From: Rallus limicola
Taxonomy: Eukaryota; Chordata; Aves; Gruiformes; Rallidae
NCBI GenBank assembly: GCA_022605955.1
Contig: JAKCOZ010000228.1
Coordinates: forward strand, 62,001-126,000
Length of the DNA: 64,000 bases
Direction of reading: 5' to 3'
In this document: in pieces, positions 35,414 through 49,169 of the stretch
Numbering within the stretch: position 1 is the first letter of the stretch
Layout of the letters: each line of letters begins with the position of its first letter
Translations under genes and position numbers: made by a program
Notes under the pieces: model-generated
The model's database searches: none
The model's input: the letters and a program-made list of their open reading frames with translations, nothing else
Told to the model about the DNA's origin: nothing

Positions 35414-38400
35414 CACGAGCAGACCCTGTCACTTTGGCTCTCAGCCTTTTCCTTTGCCTGGAAAGAGGGAACATGCCTGGAACCTCCTACGGTGCTTTTC
35501 TCGGCCCTAGCAGACTGCAATTCAAAACATGCTAAACGTCCAGCAATAACTCCCAAAGTAAAGAAGCTAGGCCTGAAAGGCATAGCTTGTCTGAAACCTC
35601 CTAACATGACACACGAGCAGCCCCTGTCACTTTGGTTCTCAGCCTTTTCCTTTGCCTGGAAAGAGGGAACATGCCTGGAACCTCCTACGGTGCTTTTCTC
35701 GGCCCTAGCAGACTGCAGCTCAAAACATGCTAAACGTCCAGCAATAACTCCCAAAGTAAAGAAGCTAGGCCTGAAAGGCATAGCTTGTCTGAAACCTCCT
35801 AACATGACACACGAGCAGCCCCTGTCACTTTGGTTCTCAGCCTTTTCCTTTGCCTGGAAAGAGGGAACATGCCTGGAACCTCCTACGGTGCTTTTCTCGG
35901 CCCTAGCAGACTGCAGTTCAAAACATGCTAAACGTCCAGCAATAACTCCCAAAGTAAAGAAGCTAGGCCTGAAAGGCATAGCTTGTCTGAAACCTCCTAA
36001 CAGGACACACGAGCAGCCCCTGTCACTTTGGCTCTCAGCCTTTTCCTTTGCCTGGAAAGAGGGAACATGCCTGGAACCTCCTACGGTGCTTTTCTCGGCC
36101 CTAGCAAACTGCAGCTCAAAACATGCTAAACGTCCAGCAATAACTCCCAAAGTAAAGAAGCGAGGCCTGAAAGGCATAGCTTGTCTGAAACCTCCTAACA
36201 GGACACACGAGCAGACCCTGTCACTTTGGCTCTCAGCCTTTTCCTTTGCCTGGAAAGAGGGAACATGCCTGGAACCTCCTACGGTGCTTTTCTCGGCCCT
36301 AGCAGACTGCAGTTCAAAACATGCTAAACGTCCAGCAATAACTCCCAAAGTAAAGAAGCGAGGCCTGAAAGGCATAGCTTGTCTGAAACCTCCTAACAGG
36401 ACACACGAGCAGCCCCTGTCACTTTGGCTCTCAGCCTTTTCCTTTGCCTGGAAAGAGGGAACATGCCTGGAACCTCCTACGGTGCTTTTCTCGGCCCTAG
36501 CAGACTGCAGTTCAAAACATGCTAAACGTCCAGCAATAACTCCCAAAGTAAAGAAGCTAGGCCTGAAAGGCATAGCTTGTCTGAAACCTCCTAACATGAC
36601 ACACGAGCAGCCCCTGTCACTTTGGCTCTCAGCCTTTTCCTTTGCCTGGAAAGAGGGAACATGCCTGGAACCTCCTACGGTGCTTTTCTCGGCCCTAGCA
36701 GACTGCAGTTCAAAACATGCTAAACGTCCAGCAATAACTCCCAAAGTAAAGAAGCTAGGCCTGAAAGGCATAGCTTGTCTGAAACCTCCTAACAGGACAC
36801 ACAAGCAGCCCCTGTCACTTTGGCTCTCAGCCTTTTCCTTTGCCTGGAAAGAGGGAACATGCCTGGAACCTCCTACGGTGCTTTTCTCGGCCCTAGCAGA
36901 CTGCAGTTCAAAACATGCTAAACGTCCAGCAATAACTCCCAAAGTAAAGAAGCTAGGCCTGAAAGGCATAGCTTGTCTGAAACCTCCTAACAGGACACAC
37001 GAGCAGACCCTGTCACTTTGGCTCTCAGCCTTTTCCTTTGCCTGGAAAGAGGGAACATGCCTGGAACCTCCTACGGTGCTTTTCTCGGCCCTAGCAGACT
37101 GCAGTTCAAAACATGCTAAACGTCCAGCAATAACTCCCAAAGTAAAGAAGCTAGGCCTGAAAGGCATAGCTTGTCTGAAACCTCCTAACAGGATACACGA
37201 GCAGACCCTGTCACTTTGGCTCTCAGCCTTTTCCTTTGCCTGGAAAGAGGGAACATGCCTGGAACCTCCTACGGTGCTTTTCTCGGCCCTAGCAGACTGC
37301 AGTTCAAAACATGCTAAACGTCCAGCAATAACTCCCAAAGTAAAGAAGCTAGGCCTGAAAGGCATAGCTTGTCTGAAACCTCCTAACATGACACACGAGC
37401 AGCCCCTGTCACTTTGGTTCTCAGCCTTTTCCTTTGCCTGGAAAGAGGGAACATGCCTGGAACCTCCTACGGTGCTTTTCTCGGCCCTAGCAGACTGCAG
37501 TTCAAAACATGCTAAACGTCCAGCAATAATTCCCAAAGTAAAGAAGCTAGGCCTGAAAGGCATAGCTTGTCTGAAACCTCCTAACAGGACACACGAGCAG
37601 CCCCTGTCACTTTGGCTCTCAGCCTTTTCCTTTGCCTGGAAAGATGGAACATGCCTGGAACCTCCTACGGTGCTTTTCTCGGCCCTAGCAAACTGCAGCT
37701 CAAAACATGCTAAACGTCCAGCAATAACTCCCAAAGTAAAGAAGCTAGGCCTGAAAGGCATAGCTTGTCTGAAACCTCCTAACAGGACACACGAGCAGCC
37801 CCTGTCACTTTGGCTCTCAGCCTTTTCCTTTGCCTGGAAAGAGGGAACATGCCTGGAACCTCCTACGGTGCTTTTCTCGGCCCTAGCAGACTGCAGTTCA
37901 AAACATGCTAAACGTCCAGCAATAACTCCCAAAGTAAAGAAGCTAGGCCTGAAAGGCATAGCTTGTCTGAAACCTCCTAACAGGACACACGAGCAGCCCC
38001 TGTCACTTTGGCTCTCAGCCTTTTCCTTTGCCTGGAAAGAGGGAACATGCCTGGAACCTCCTACGGTGCTTTTCTCGGCCCTAGCAGACTGCAGTTCAAA
38101 ACATGCTAAACGTCCAGCAATAACTCCCAAAGTAAAGAAGCTATGCCTGAAAGGCATAGCTTGTCTGAAACCTCCTAACAGGACACACGAGCAGCCCCTG
38201 TCACTTTGGCTCTCAGCCTTTTCCTTTGCCTGGAAAGAGGGAACATGCCTGGAACCTCCTACGGTGCTTTTCTCGGCCCTAGCAGACTGCAGTTCAAAAC
38301 ATGCTAAACGTCCAGCAATAACTCCCAAAGTAAAGAAGCTAGGCCTGAAAGGCATAGCTTGTCTAAAACCTCCTAACATGACACACGAGAAGCCCCTGTC

Positions 38401-41400
38401 ACTTTGGTTCTCAGCCTTTTCCTTTGCCTGGAAAGAGGGAACATGCCTGGAACCTCCTACGGTGCTTTTCTCGGCCCTAGCAGACTGCAGTACAAAACAT
38501 GCTAAACGTCCAGCAATAACACCCAAAGTAAAGAAGCTAGGCCTGAAAGGCATAGCTTGTCTGAAACCTCCTAACAGGACACACGAGCAGACCCTGTCAC
38601 TTTGGCTCTCAGCCTTTTCCTTTGCCTGGAAAGAGGGAACATGCCTGGAACCTCCTACGGTGCTTTTCTCGGCCCTAGCAGACTGCAGTTCAAAACATGC
38701 TAAACGTCCAGCAATAACTCCCAAAGTAAAGAAGCTAGGCCTGAAAGGCATAGCTTGTCTGAAACCTCCTAACAGGACACACAAGCAGACCCTGTCACTT
38801 TGGCTCTCAGCCTTTTCCTTTGCCTGGAAAGAGGGAACATGCCTGGAACCTCCTACGGTGCTTTTCTCGGCCCTAGCAGACTGCAATTCAAAACATGCTA
38901 AACGTCCAGCAATAACTCCCAAAGTAAAGAAGCTAGGCCTGAAAGGCATAGCTTGTCTGAAACCTCCTAACAGGACACACGAGCAGCCCCTGTCACTTTG
39001 GCTCTCAGCCTTTTCCTTTGCCTGGAAAGAGGGAACATGCCTGGAACCTCCTACGGTGCTTTTCTCGGCCCTAGCAGACTGCAGTTCAAAACATGCTAAA
39101 CGTCCAGCAATAACTCCCAAAGTAAAGAAGCTAGGCCTGAAAGGCATAGCTTGTCTGAAACCTCCTAACATGACACACGAGCAGCCCCTGTCACTTTGGC
39201 TCTCAGCCTTTTCCTTTGCCTGGAAAGAGGGAACATGCCTGGAACCTCCTACGGTGCTTTTCTCGGCCCTAGCAGACTGCAGTTCAAAACATGCTAAACG
39301 TCCAGCAATAACTCCCAAAGTAAAGAAGCTAGGCCTGAAAGGCATAGCTTGTCTGAAACCTCCTAACAGGACACACAAGCAGCCCCTGTCACTTTGGCTC
39401 TCAGCCTTTTCCTTTGCCTGGAAAGAGGGAACATGCCTGGAACCTCCTACGGTGCTTTTCTCGGCCCTAGCAGACTGCAGTTCAAAACATGCTAAACGTC
39501 CAGCAATAACTCCCAAAGTAAAGAAGCTATGCCTGAAAGGCATAGCTTGTCTGAAACCTCCTAACAGGACACACGAGCAGCCCCTGTCACTTTGGCTCTC
39601 AGCCTTTTCCTTTGCCTGGAAAGAGGGAACATGCCTGGAACCTCCTACGGTGCTTTTCTCGGCCCTAGCAGACTGCAGTTCAAAACATGCTAAACGTCCA
39701 GCAATAACTCCCAAAGTAAAGAAGCGAGGCCTGAAAGGCATAGCTTGTCTGAAACCTCCTAACAGGACACACGAGCAGACCCTGTCACTTTGGCTCTCAG
39801 CCTTTTCCTTTGCCTGGAAAGAGGGAACATGCCTGGAACCTCCTACGGTGCTTTTCTCGGCCCTAGCAGACTGCAGTTCAAAACATGCTAAACGTCCAGC
39901 AATAACTCCCAAAGTAAAGAAGCTAGGCCTGAAAGGCATAGCTTGTCTGAAACCTCCTAACAGGACACACGAGCAGACCCTGTCACTTTGGCTCTCAGCC
40001 TTTTCCTTTGCCTGGAAAGAGGGAACATGCCTGGAACCTCCTACGGTGCTTTTCTTGGCCCTAGCAGACTGCAGTTCAAAACATGCTAAACGTCCATCAA
40101 TAACCCCCAAAGTAAAGAAGCTAGGCCTGAAAGGCATAGCTTGTCTGAAACCTCCTAACAGGACACACGAGCAGACCCTGTCACTTTGGCTCTCAGCCTT
40201 TTCCTTTGCCTGGAAAGAGGGAACATGCCTGGAACCTCCTACGGTGCTTTTCTCGGCCCTAGCAGACTTCAGTTCAAAACATGCTAAACGTCCATCAATA
40301 ACCCCCAAAGTAAAGAAGCTAGGCCTGAAAGGCATAGCTTGTCTGAAACCTCCTAACAGGACACACGAGCAGACCCTGTCACTTTGGCTCTCAGCCTTTT
40401 CCTTTGCCTGGAAAGAGGGAACATGCCTGGAACCTCCTACGGTGCTTTTCTCGGCCCTAGCAGACTGCAGTTCAAAACATGCTAAACGTCCAGCAATAAC
40501 TCCCAAAGTAAAGAAGCTAGGCCTGAAAGGCATAGCTTGTCTGAAACCTCCTAACAGGACACACGAGCAGACCCTGTCACTTTGGCTCTCAGCCTTTTCC
40601 TTTGCCTGGAAAGAGGGAACATGCCTGGAACCTCCTACGGTGCTTTTCTCGGCCCTAGCAGACTGCAGTTCAAAACATGCTAAACGTCCAGCAATAACTC
40701 CCAAAGTAAAGAAGCGAGGCCTGAAAGGCATAGCTTGTCTGAAACCTCCTAACAGGACACACGAGCAGACCCTGTCACTTTGGCTCTCAGCCTTTTCCTT
40801 TGCCTGGAAAGAGGGAACATGCCTGGAACCTCCTACGGTGCTTTTCTCGGCCCTAGCAGACTGCAGTTCAAAACATGCTAAACGTCCAGCAATAACTCCC
40901 AAAGTAAAGAAGCGAGGCCTGAAAGGCATAGCTTGTCTGAAACCTCCTAACAGGACACACGAGCAGACCCTGTCACTTTGGCTCTCAGCCTTTTCCTTTG
41001 CCTGGAAAGAGGGAACATGCCTGGAACCTCCTACGGTGCTTTTCTCGGCCCTAGCAGACTGCAGTTCAAAACATGCTAAACGTCCAGCAATAACTCCCAA
41101 AGTAAAGAAGCTAGGCCTGAAAGGCATAGCTTGTCTGAAACCTCCTAACAGGACACCCGAGCAGACCCTGTCACTTTGGCTCTCAGCCTTTTCCTTTGCC
41201 TGGAAAGAGGGAACATGCCTGGAACCTCCTACGGTGCTTTTCTCGGCCCTAGCAGACTGCAGTTCAAAACATGCTAAACGTCCAGCAATAACTCCCAAAG
41301 TAAAGAAGCTAGGCCTGAAAGGCATAGCTTGTCTGAAACCTCCTAACAGGACACACGAGCAGACCCTGTCACTTTGGCTCTCAGCCTTTTCCTTTGCCTG

Positions 41401-44400
41401 GAAAGAGGGAACATGCCTGGAACCTCCTACGGTGCTTTTCTCGGCCCTAGCAGACTGCAGTTCAAAACATGCTAAACGTCCAGCAATAACTCCCAAAGTA
41501 AAGAAGCTAGGCCTGAAAGGCATAGCTTGTCTGAAACCTCCTAACAGGACACACCAGCAGACCCTGTCACTTTGGCTCTCAGCCTTTTCCTTTGCCTGGA
41601 AAGAGGGAACATGTCTGGAAACTCCTACGGTGCTTTTCTCGGCCCTAGCAGACGGCAGTTCAAAACATGCTAAACGTCCAGCAATAACTCCCAAAGTAAA
41701 GAAGCTAGGCCTGAAAGGCATAGCTTGTCTGAAACCTCCTAACAGGACACACGAGCAGCCCCTGTCACTTTGGCTCTCAGCCTTTTCCTTTGCCTGGAAA
41801 GAGGGAACATGCCTGGAACCTCCTACGGTGCTTTTCTCGGCCCTAGCAGACTGCAGTTCAAAACATGCTAAACGTCCAGCAATAACTCCCAAAGTAAAGA
41901 AGCGAGGCCTGAAAGGCATAGCTTGTCTGAAACCTCCTAACAGGACACACGAGCAGACCCTGTCGCTTTGGCTCTCAGCCTTTTCCTTTGCCTGGAAAGA
42001 GGGAACATGCCTGGAACCTCCTACGGTGCTTTTCTCTGCCCTAGCAGACTGCACTTCAAAACATGCTAAACCTCCAGCAATAACTCCCAAAGTAAAGAAG
42101 CTAGGCCTGAAAGGCATAGCTTATCTGAAACCTCCTAACAGGACACACGAGCAGACCCTGTCACTTTGGCTCTCAGCCTTTTCCTTTGCCTGGAAAGAGG
42201 GAACATGCCTGGAACCTCCTACGGTGCTTTTCTCGGCCCTAGCAGACTGCAGTTCAAAACATGCTAAACGTCCAGCAATAACTCCCAAAGTAAAGAAGCT
42301 AGGCCTGAAAGGCATAGCTTGTCTGAAACCTCCTAACAGGACACACGAGCAGACCCTGTCACTTTGGCTCTCAGCCTTTTCCTTTGCCTGGAAAGAGGGA
42401 ACATGCCTGGAACCTCCTACGGTGCTTTTCTCGGCCCTAGCAGACTGCAGTTCAAAACATGCTAAACGTCCAGCAATAACTCCCAAAGTAAAGAAGCTAG
42501 GCCTGAAAGGCATAGCTTGTCTGAAACCTCCTAACAGGACACACGAGCAGACCCTGTCACTTTGGCTCTCAGCCTTTTCCTTTGCCTGGAAAGAGGGAAC
42601 ATGCCTGGAACCTCCTACGGTGCTTTTCTCGGCCCTAGCAGACTGCAGTTCAAAACATGCTAAACGTCCAGCAATAACTCCCAAAGTAAAGAAGCTAGGC
42701 CTGAAAGGCATAGCTTGTCTGAAACCTCCTAACAGGACACACGAGCAGACCCTGTCACTTTGGCTCTCAGCCTTTTCCTTTGCCTGGAAAGAGGGAACAT
42801 GCCTGGAACCTCCTACGGTGCTTTTCTTGGCCCTAGCAGACTGCAGTTCAAAACATGCTAAACGTCCATCAATAACCCCCAAAGTAAAGAAGCTAGGCCT
42901 GAAAGGCATAGCTTGTCTGAAACCTCCTAACAGGACACACGAGCAGACCCTGTCACTTTGGCTCTCAGCCTTTTCCTTTGCCTGGAAAGAGGGAACATGC
43001 CTGGAACCTCCTACGGTGCTTTTCTCGGCCCTAGCAGACTGCAGTTCAAAACATGCTAAACGTCCAGCAATAACTCCCAAAGTAAAGAAGCTAGGCCTGA
43101 AAGGCATAGCTTGTCTGAAACCTCCTAACAGGACACACGAGCAGACCCTGTCACTTTGGCTCTCAGCCTTTTCCTTTGCCTGGAAAGAGGGAACATGCCT
43201 GGAACCTCCTACGGTGCTTTTCTCGGCCCTAGCAGACTGCAGTTCAAAACATGCTAAACGTCCATCAATAACCCCCAAAGTAAAGAAGCTAGGCCTGAAA
43301 GGCATAGCTTGTCTGAAACCTCCTAACAGGACACACGAGCAGACCCTGTCACTTTGGCTCTCAGCCTTTTCCTTTGCCTGGAAAGAGGGAACATGCCTGG
43401 AACCTCCTACGGTGCTTTTCTCGGCCCTAGCAGACTGCAGTTCAAAACATGCTAAACGTCCAGCAATAACTCCCAAAGTAAAGAAGCTAGGCCTGAAAGG
43501 CATAGCTTGTCTGAAACCTCCTAACAGGACACACGAGCAGACCCTGTCACTTTGGCTCTCAGCCTTTTCCTTTGCCTGGAAAGAGGGAACATGCCTGGAA
43601 CCTCCTACGGTGCTTTTCTCGGCCCTAGCAGACTGCAGTTCAAAACATGCTAAACGTCCAGCAATAACTCACAAAGTAAAGAAGCGAGGCCTGAAAGGCA
43701 TAGCTTGTCTGAAACCTCCTAACAGGACACACGAGCAGCCCCTGTCACTTTGGCTCTCAGCCTTTTCCTTTGCCTGGAAAGAGGGAACATGCCTGGAACC
43801 TCCTACGGTGCTTTTCTCGGCCCTAGCAGACTGCAGTTCAAAACATGCTAAACGTCCAGCAATAACTCCCAAAGTAAAGAAGCGAGGCCTGAAAGGCATA
43901 GCTTGTCTGAAACCTCCTAACAGGACACACGAGCAGACCCTGTCACTTTGGCTCTCAGCCTTTTCCTTTGCCTGGAAAGAGGGAACATGCCTGGAACCTC
44001 CTACGGTGCTTTTCTCGGCCCTAGCAGACTGCAGTTCAAAACATGCTAAACGTCCAGCAATAACTCCCAAAGTAAAGAAGCGAGGCCTGAAAGGCATAGC
44101 TTGTCTGAAACCTCCTAACAGGACACACGAGCAGCCCCTGTCACTTTGGCTCTCAGCCTTTTCCTTTGCCTGGAAAGAGGGAACATGCCTGGAACCTCCT
44201 ACGGTGCTTTTCTCGGCCCTAGCAGACTGCAGTTCAAAACATGCTAAACGTCCAGCAATAACTCCCAAAGTAAAGAAGCTAGGCCTGAAAGGCATAGCTT
44301 GTCTGAAACCTCCTAACAGGACACCCGAGCAGACCCTGTCACTTTGGCTCTCAGCCTTTTCCTTTGCCTGGAAAGAGGGAACATGCCTGGAACCTCCTAC

Positions 44401-46675
44401 GGTGCTTTTCTCGGCCCTAGCAGACTGCAGTTCAAAACATGCTAAACGTCCAGCAATAACTCCCAAAGTAAAGAAGCTAGGCCTGAAAGGCATAGCTTGT
44501 CTGAAACCTCCTAACAGGACACACGAGCAGTCCCTGTCGCTTTGGATCTCAGCCTTTTCCTTTGCCTGGAAAGAGGGAACATGCCTGGAACCTCCTACGG
44601 TGCTTTTCTCGGCCCTAGCAGACTGCAGTTCAAAACATGCTAAACGTCCAGCAATAACTCCCAAAGTAAAGAAGCGAGGCCTGAAAGGCATAGCTTGTCT
44701 GAAACCTCCTAACATGACACACGAGCAGCCCCTGTCACTTTGGCTCTCAGCCTTTTCCTTTGCCTGGAAAGAGGGAACATGCCTGGAACCTCCTACGGTG
44801 CTTTTCTCGGCCCTAGCAGACTGCAGTTCAAAACATGCTAAACGTCCAGCAATAACTCCCAAAGTAAAGAAGCTAGGCCTGAAAGGCATAGCTTGTCTGA
44901 AACCTCCTAACAGGACACACGAGCAGACCCTGTCACTTTGATTCTCAGCCTTTTCCTTTGCCTGGAAAGAGGGAACATGCCTGGAACCTCCTACGGTGCT
45001 TTTCTCGGCCCTAGCAGACTGCAGTTCAAAACATGCTAAACGTCCAGCAATAACTCCCAAAGTAAAGAAGCTAGGCCTGAAAGGCATAGCTTGTCTGAAA
45101 CCTCCTAACAGGACACACGAGCAGACCCTGTCACTTTGATTCTCAGCCTTTTCCTTTGCCTGGAAAGAGGGAACATGCCTGGAACCTCCTACGGTGCTTT
45201 TCTCGGCCCTAGCAGACTGCAGTTCAAAACATGCTAAACGTCCAGCAATAACTCCCAAAGTAAAGAAGCTAGGCCTGAAAGGCATAGCTTGTCTGAAACC
45301 TCCTAAGAGGACACACGAGCAGACCCTGTCACTTTGGCTCTCAGCCTTTTCCTTTGCCTGGAAAGAGGGAACATGCCTGGAACCTCCTACGGTGCTTTTC
45401 TCGGCCCTAGCAGACTGCAGTTCAAAACATGCTAAACGTCCAGCAATAACTCCCAAAGTAAAGAAGCTAGGCCTGAAAGGCATAGCTTGTCTGAAACCTC
45501 CTAACAGGACACACAAGCAGACCCTGTCACTTTGGCTCTCAGCCTTTTCCTTTGCCTGGAAAGAGGGAACATGCCTGGAACCTCCTACGGTGCTTTTCTC
45601 GGCCCTAGCAGACTGCAATTCAAAACATGCTAAACGTCCAGCAATAACTCCCAAAGTAAAGAAGCTAGGCCTGAAAGGCATAGCTTGTCTGAAACCTCCT
45701 AACAGGACACACGAGCAAACCCTTTCACTTTGGCTCTCAGCTTTTTCCTTTGCTTGGAAAGAGGGAACATGCCTGGAACATCCTACGGTGCTTTTCTCGG
45801 CCCTAGCAGACTGCAGCTCAAAATATGCTAAACGTCCAGCAATAACTCCCAAAGTAAAGAAGCTAGGCCTGAAAGGCATAGCTTGTCTGAAACCTCCTAA
45901 CAGGACACCCGAGCAGACCCTGTCACTTTGGCTCTCAGCCTTTTCCTTTGCCTGGAAAGAGGGAACATGCCTGGAACCTCCTACGGTGCTTTTCTCGGCC
46001 CTAGCAGACTGCAGTTCAAAACATGCTAAACGTCCAGCAATAACTCCCAAAGTAAAGAAGCTAGGCCTGAAAGGCATAGCTTGTCTGAAACCTCCTAACA
46101 GGACACACGAGCAGCCCCTGTCACTTTGGCTCTCAGCCTTTTCCTTTGCCTGGAAAGAGGGAACATGCCTGGAACCTCCTACGGTGCTTTTCTCGGCCCT
46201 AGCAGACTGCAGTTCAAAACATGCTAAACGTCCAGCAATAACTCCCAAAGTAAAGAAGCTAGGCCTGAAAGGCATAGCTTGTCTGAAACCTCCTAACAGG
46301 ACACATGAGCAGCACCTCTCACTTTGGCTCTCAGCCTTTTCCTTTGCCTGGAAAGAGGGAACATGCCTGGAACCTCCTACGGTGCTTTTCTCGGCCCTAG
46401 CAGACTGCAGTTCAAAACATGCTAAACGTCCAGCAATAACTCCCAAAGTAAAGAAGCTAGGCCTGAAAGGCATAGCTTGTCTGAAACCTCCTAACAGGAC
46501 ACACGAGCAGCCCCTGTCACTTTGGCTCTCAGCCTTTTCCTTTGCCTGGAAAGAGGGAACATGCCTGGAACCTCCTACGGTGCTTTTCTCGGCCCTAGCA
46601 GACTGCAGTTCAAAACATGCTAAACGTCCAGCAATAACTCCCAAAGTAAAGAAGCTAGGCATGAAAGGCATAGCT
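35414..46675. repeat. Monomer block 16 (57 monomers, no junction)
   Basis: The first monomers repeat the 1037-bp module's left part, then composition changes. AAGCGAGG appears at 36171 and 36360 and recurs at about 39725, 40714, 40912, 41902, 43685, 43883, 44081 and 44675. CTATGCCTG occurs at about 38142 and 39530 (7 monomers apart). GTCCATCAATAACCCCC occurs at about 40096, 40294, 42868 and 43264, and CTTTTCTTGG at 40056 and 42828 (exactly 14 monomers apart). Two adjacent monomers have TTTGATTCTC at about 44939 and 45137. At 45.5-46.0 kb a cassette known from 16.4-16.9 kb reappears. Confidence 0.93.
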
Positions 46676-46746
46676 TGTCCTGTTAGGAGGTTTCAGACAA
46701 GCTAGGTTTGAAAGGCATAGCTTGTCTGAAACCTCCTAAGAGGACA
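46676..46746. repeat. Fold-back junction J16, right-hand class
   Basis: The left arm is as at 1625, but the spacer begins GGTTTG instead of GGCCTG. The right arm has G at 46740 (CTAAGAGG for CTAACAGG), which mismatches the left arm. Confidence 0.94.
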
Positions 46747-49098
46747 CACGAGCAGACCCTGTCACTTTGGCTCTCAGCCTTTTCCTTTGCCTGGAAAGAG
46801 GGAACATGCCTGGAACCTCCTACGGTGCTTTTCTCGGCACTAGCAGACTGCAATTCAAAACATGCTAAACGTCCAGCAATAAATCCCAAAGTAAAGAAGC
46901 TAGGCCTGAAAGGCATAGCTTGTCTGAAACCTCCTAACATGACACACGAGCAGCCCCTGTCACTTTGGCTCTCAGCCTTTTCCTTTGCCTGGAAAGAGGG
47001 AACATGCCTGGAACCTCCTACGGTGCTTTTCTCGGCCCTAGCAGACTGCAGTTCAAAACATGCTAAACGTCCAGCAATAACTCCCAAAGTAAAGAAGCGA
47101 GGCCTGAAAGGCATAGCTTGTCTGAAACCTCCTAACAGGACACATGAGCAGACCCTGTCACTTTGGCTCTCAGCCTTTTCCTTTGCCTGGAAAGAGGGAA
47201 CATGCCTGGAACCTCCTACGGTGCTTTTCTCAGCCCTAGCAGATTGCAGTTCAAAACATGCTAAACGTCCAGCAATAACTCCCAAAGTAAAGAAGCTAGG
47301 CCTGAAAGGCATAGCTTGTCTGAAACCTCCTAACAGGACACACCAGCAGACCCTGTCACTTTGGCTCTCAGCCTTTTCCTTTGCCTGGAAAGAGGGAACA
47401 TGCCTGGAACCTCCTACGGTGCTTTTCTCGGCCCTAGCAGACTGCAGTTCAAAACATGCTAAACGTCCAGCAATAACTCCCAAAGTAAAGAAGCGAGGCC
47501 TGAAAGGCATAGCTTGTCTGAAACCTCCTAACAGGACACACGAGCAGCCCCTGTCACTTTGGCTCTCAGCCTTTTCCTTTGCCTGGAAAGAGGGAACATG
47601 CCTGGAACCTCCTACGGTGCTTTTCTCGGCCCTAGCAGACTGCAGTTCAAAACATGCTAAACCTCCAGCAATAACTCCCAAAGTAAAGAAGCTAGGCCTG
47701 AAAGGCATAGCTTGTCTGAAACCTCCTAACAGGACACACGAGCAGACCCTGTCACTTTGGCTCTCATCCTTTTCCTTTGCCTGGAAAGAGGGAACATGCC
47801 TGGAACCTCCTACGGTGCTTTTCTCGGCCCTAGCAGACTGCAGTTCAAAACATGCTAAACGTCCAGCAATAACTCCCAAAGTAAAGAAGCTAGGCCTGAA
47901 AGGCATAGCTTGTCTGAAACCTCCTAGCAGGACACACGAGCAGACCCTGTCACTTTGGCTCTCAGCCTTTTCCTTTGCCTGGAAAGAGGGAACATGCCTG
48001 GAACCTCCTACGGTGCTTTTCTCGGCCCTAGCAGACTGCAGTTCAAAACATGCTAAACGTCCAGCAATAACTCCCAAAGTAAAGAAGCGAGGCCTGAAAG
48101 GCATAGCTTGTCTGAAACCTTCTAACAGGACACACGAGCAGACCCTGTCACTTTGGCTCTCAGCCTTTTCCTTTGCCTGGAAAGAGGGAACATGCCTGGA
48201 ACCTCCTACGGTGCTTTTCTCGGCCCTAGCAGACTGCAGTTCAAAACATGCTAAACGTCCAGCAATAACTCCCAAAGTAAAGAAGCGAGGCCTGAAAGGC
48301 ATAGCTTGTCTGAAACCTCCTAACAGGACACACGAGCAGACCCTGTCGCTTTGGCTCTCAGCCTTTTCCTTTGCCTGGAAAGAGGGAACATGCCTGGAAC
48401 CTCTTACGGTGCTTTTCTCGGCCCTAGCAGACTGCAGTTCAAAACATGCTAAACGTCCAGCAATAACTCCCAAAGTAAAGAAGCTAGGCCTGAAAGGCAT
48501 AGCTTGTCTGAAACCTCCTAACAGGACACACCAGCAGACCCTGTCACTTTGGCTCTCAGCCTTTTCCTTTGCCTGGAAAGAGGGAACATGCCTGGAAACT
48601 CCTACGGTGCTTTTCTCGGCCCTAGCAGACTGCAGTTCAAAACATGCTAAACGTCCAGCAATAACTCCCAAAGTAAAGAAGCTAGGCCTGAAAGGCATAG
48701 CTTGTCTGAAACCTCCTAACAGGACACACGAGCAGTCCCTGTCGCTTTGGATCTCAGCCTTTTCCTTTGCCTGGAAAGAGGGAACATGCCTGGAACCTCC
48801 TACGGTGCTTTTCTCGGCCCTAGCAGACTGCAGTTCAAAACATGCTAAACGTCCAGCAATAACTCCCAAAGTAAAGAAGCTAGGCCTGAAAGGCATAGCT
48901 TGTCTGAAACCTCCTAACAGGACACACGAGTAGCCCCTGTCACTTTGGCTCTCAGCCTTTTCCTTTGCCTGGAAAGAGGGAACATGCCTGGAACCTCCTA
49001 CGGTGCTTTTCTCGGCCCTAGCAGACTGCAGTTCAAAACATGCTAAACGTCCAGCAATAACTCCCAAAGTAAAGAAGCTAGGCATGAAAGGCATAGCT
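46747..49098. repeat. Monomer block 17 (12 monomers)
   Basis: Starts with CTCGGCACTAG (about 46838) and AATAAATCCC (about 46881). About the first 0.9 kb matches the start of the block after the junction at 50136 (3460 bp downstream, 17 monomers plus two junctions). Markers in the middle are AAACCTCC at about 47650, CTCATCC at 47767 and CCTAGCAGG at about 47926. From about 48.1 kb the sequence is the first copy of a 1037-bp module. Confidence 0.92.
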
Positions 49099-49169
49099 TG
49101 TCCTGTTAGGAGGTTTCAGACAAGCTAGGGTTGAAAGGCATAGCTTGTCTGAAACCTCCTAAGAGAACA
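49099..49169. repeat. Fold-back junction J17, right-hand class
   Basis: The spacer begins GGGTTG. The right arm has G at 49163 and A at 49166 (AAGAGAACAC for AACAGGACAC), so the outer stem is weaker than at 1625. Confidence 0.94.

Noticed and set aside
40056..42828. A regular 14-monomer higher-order repeat in the 57-monomer block
   Set aside because: The CTTTTCTTGG markers are exactly 2772 bp apart, but the neighbouring GTCCATCAATAAC monomers are not in the same order, so only a short stretch is shared.
35492..44941. A 3149-codon plus-strand open frame as a giant repeat protein gene
   Set aside because: The frame is open only because the unit is 66 codons long without stops. It starts at GTG, has no upstream unique sequence, is broken at junctions, and overlaps a minus-strand frame that is also open over most of its length. 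Substitutions show no obvious sparing of codon positions.
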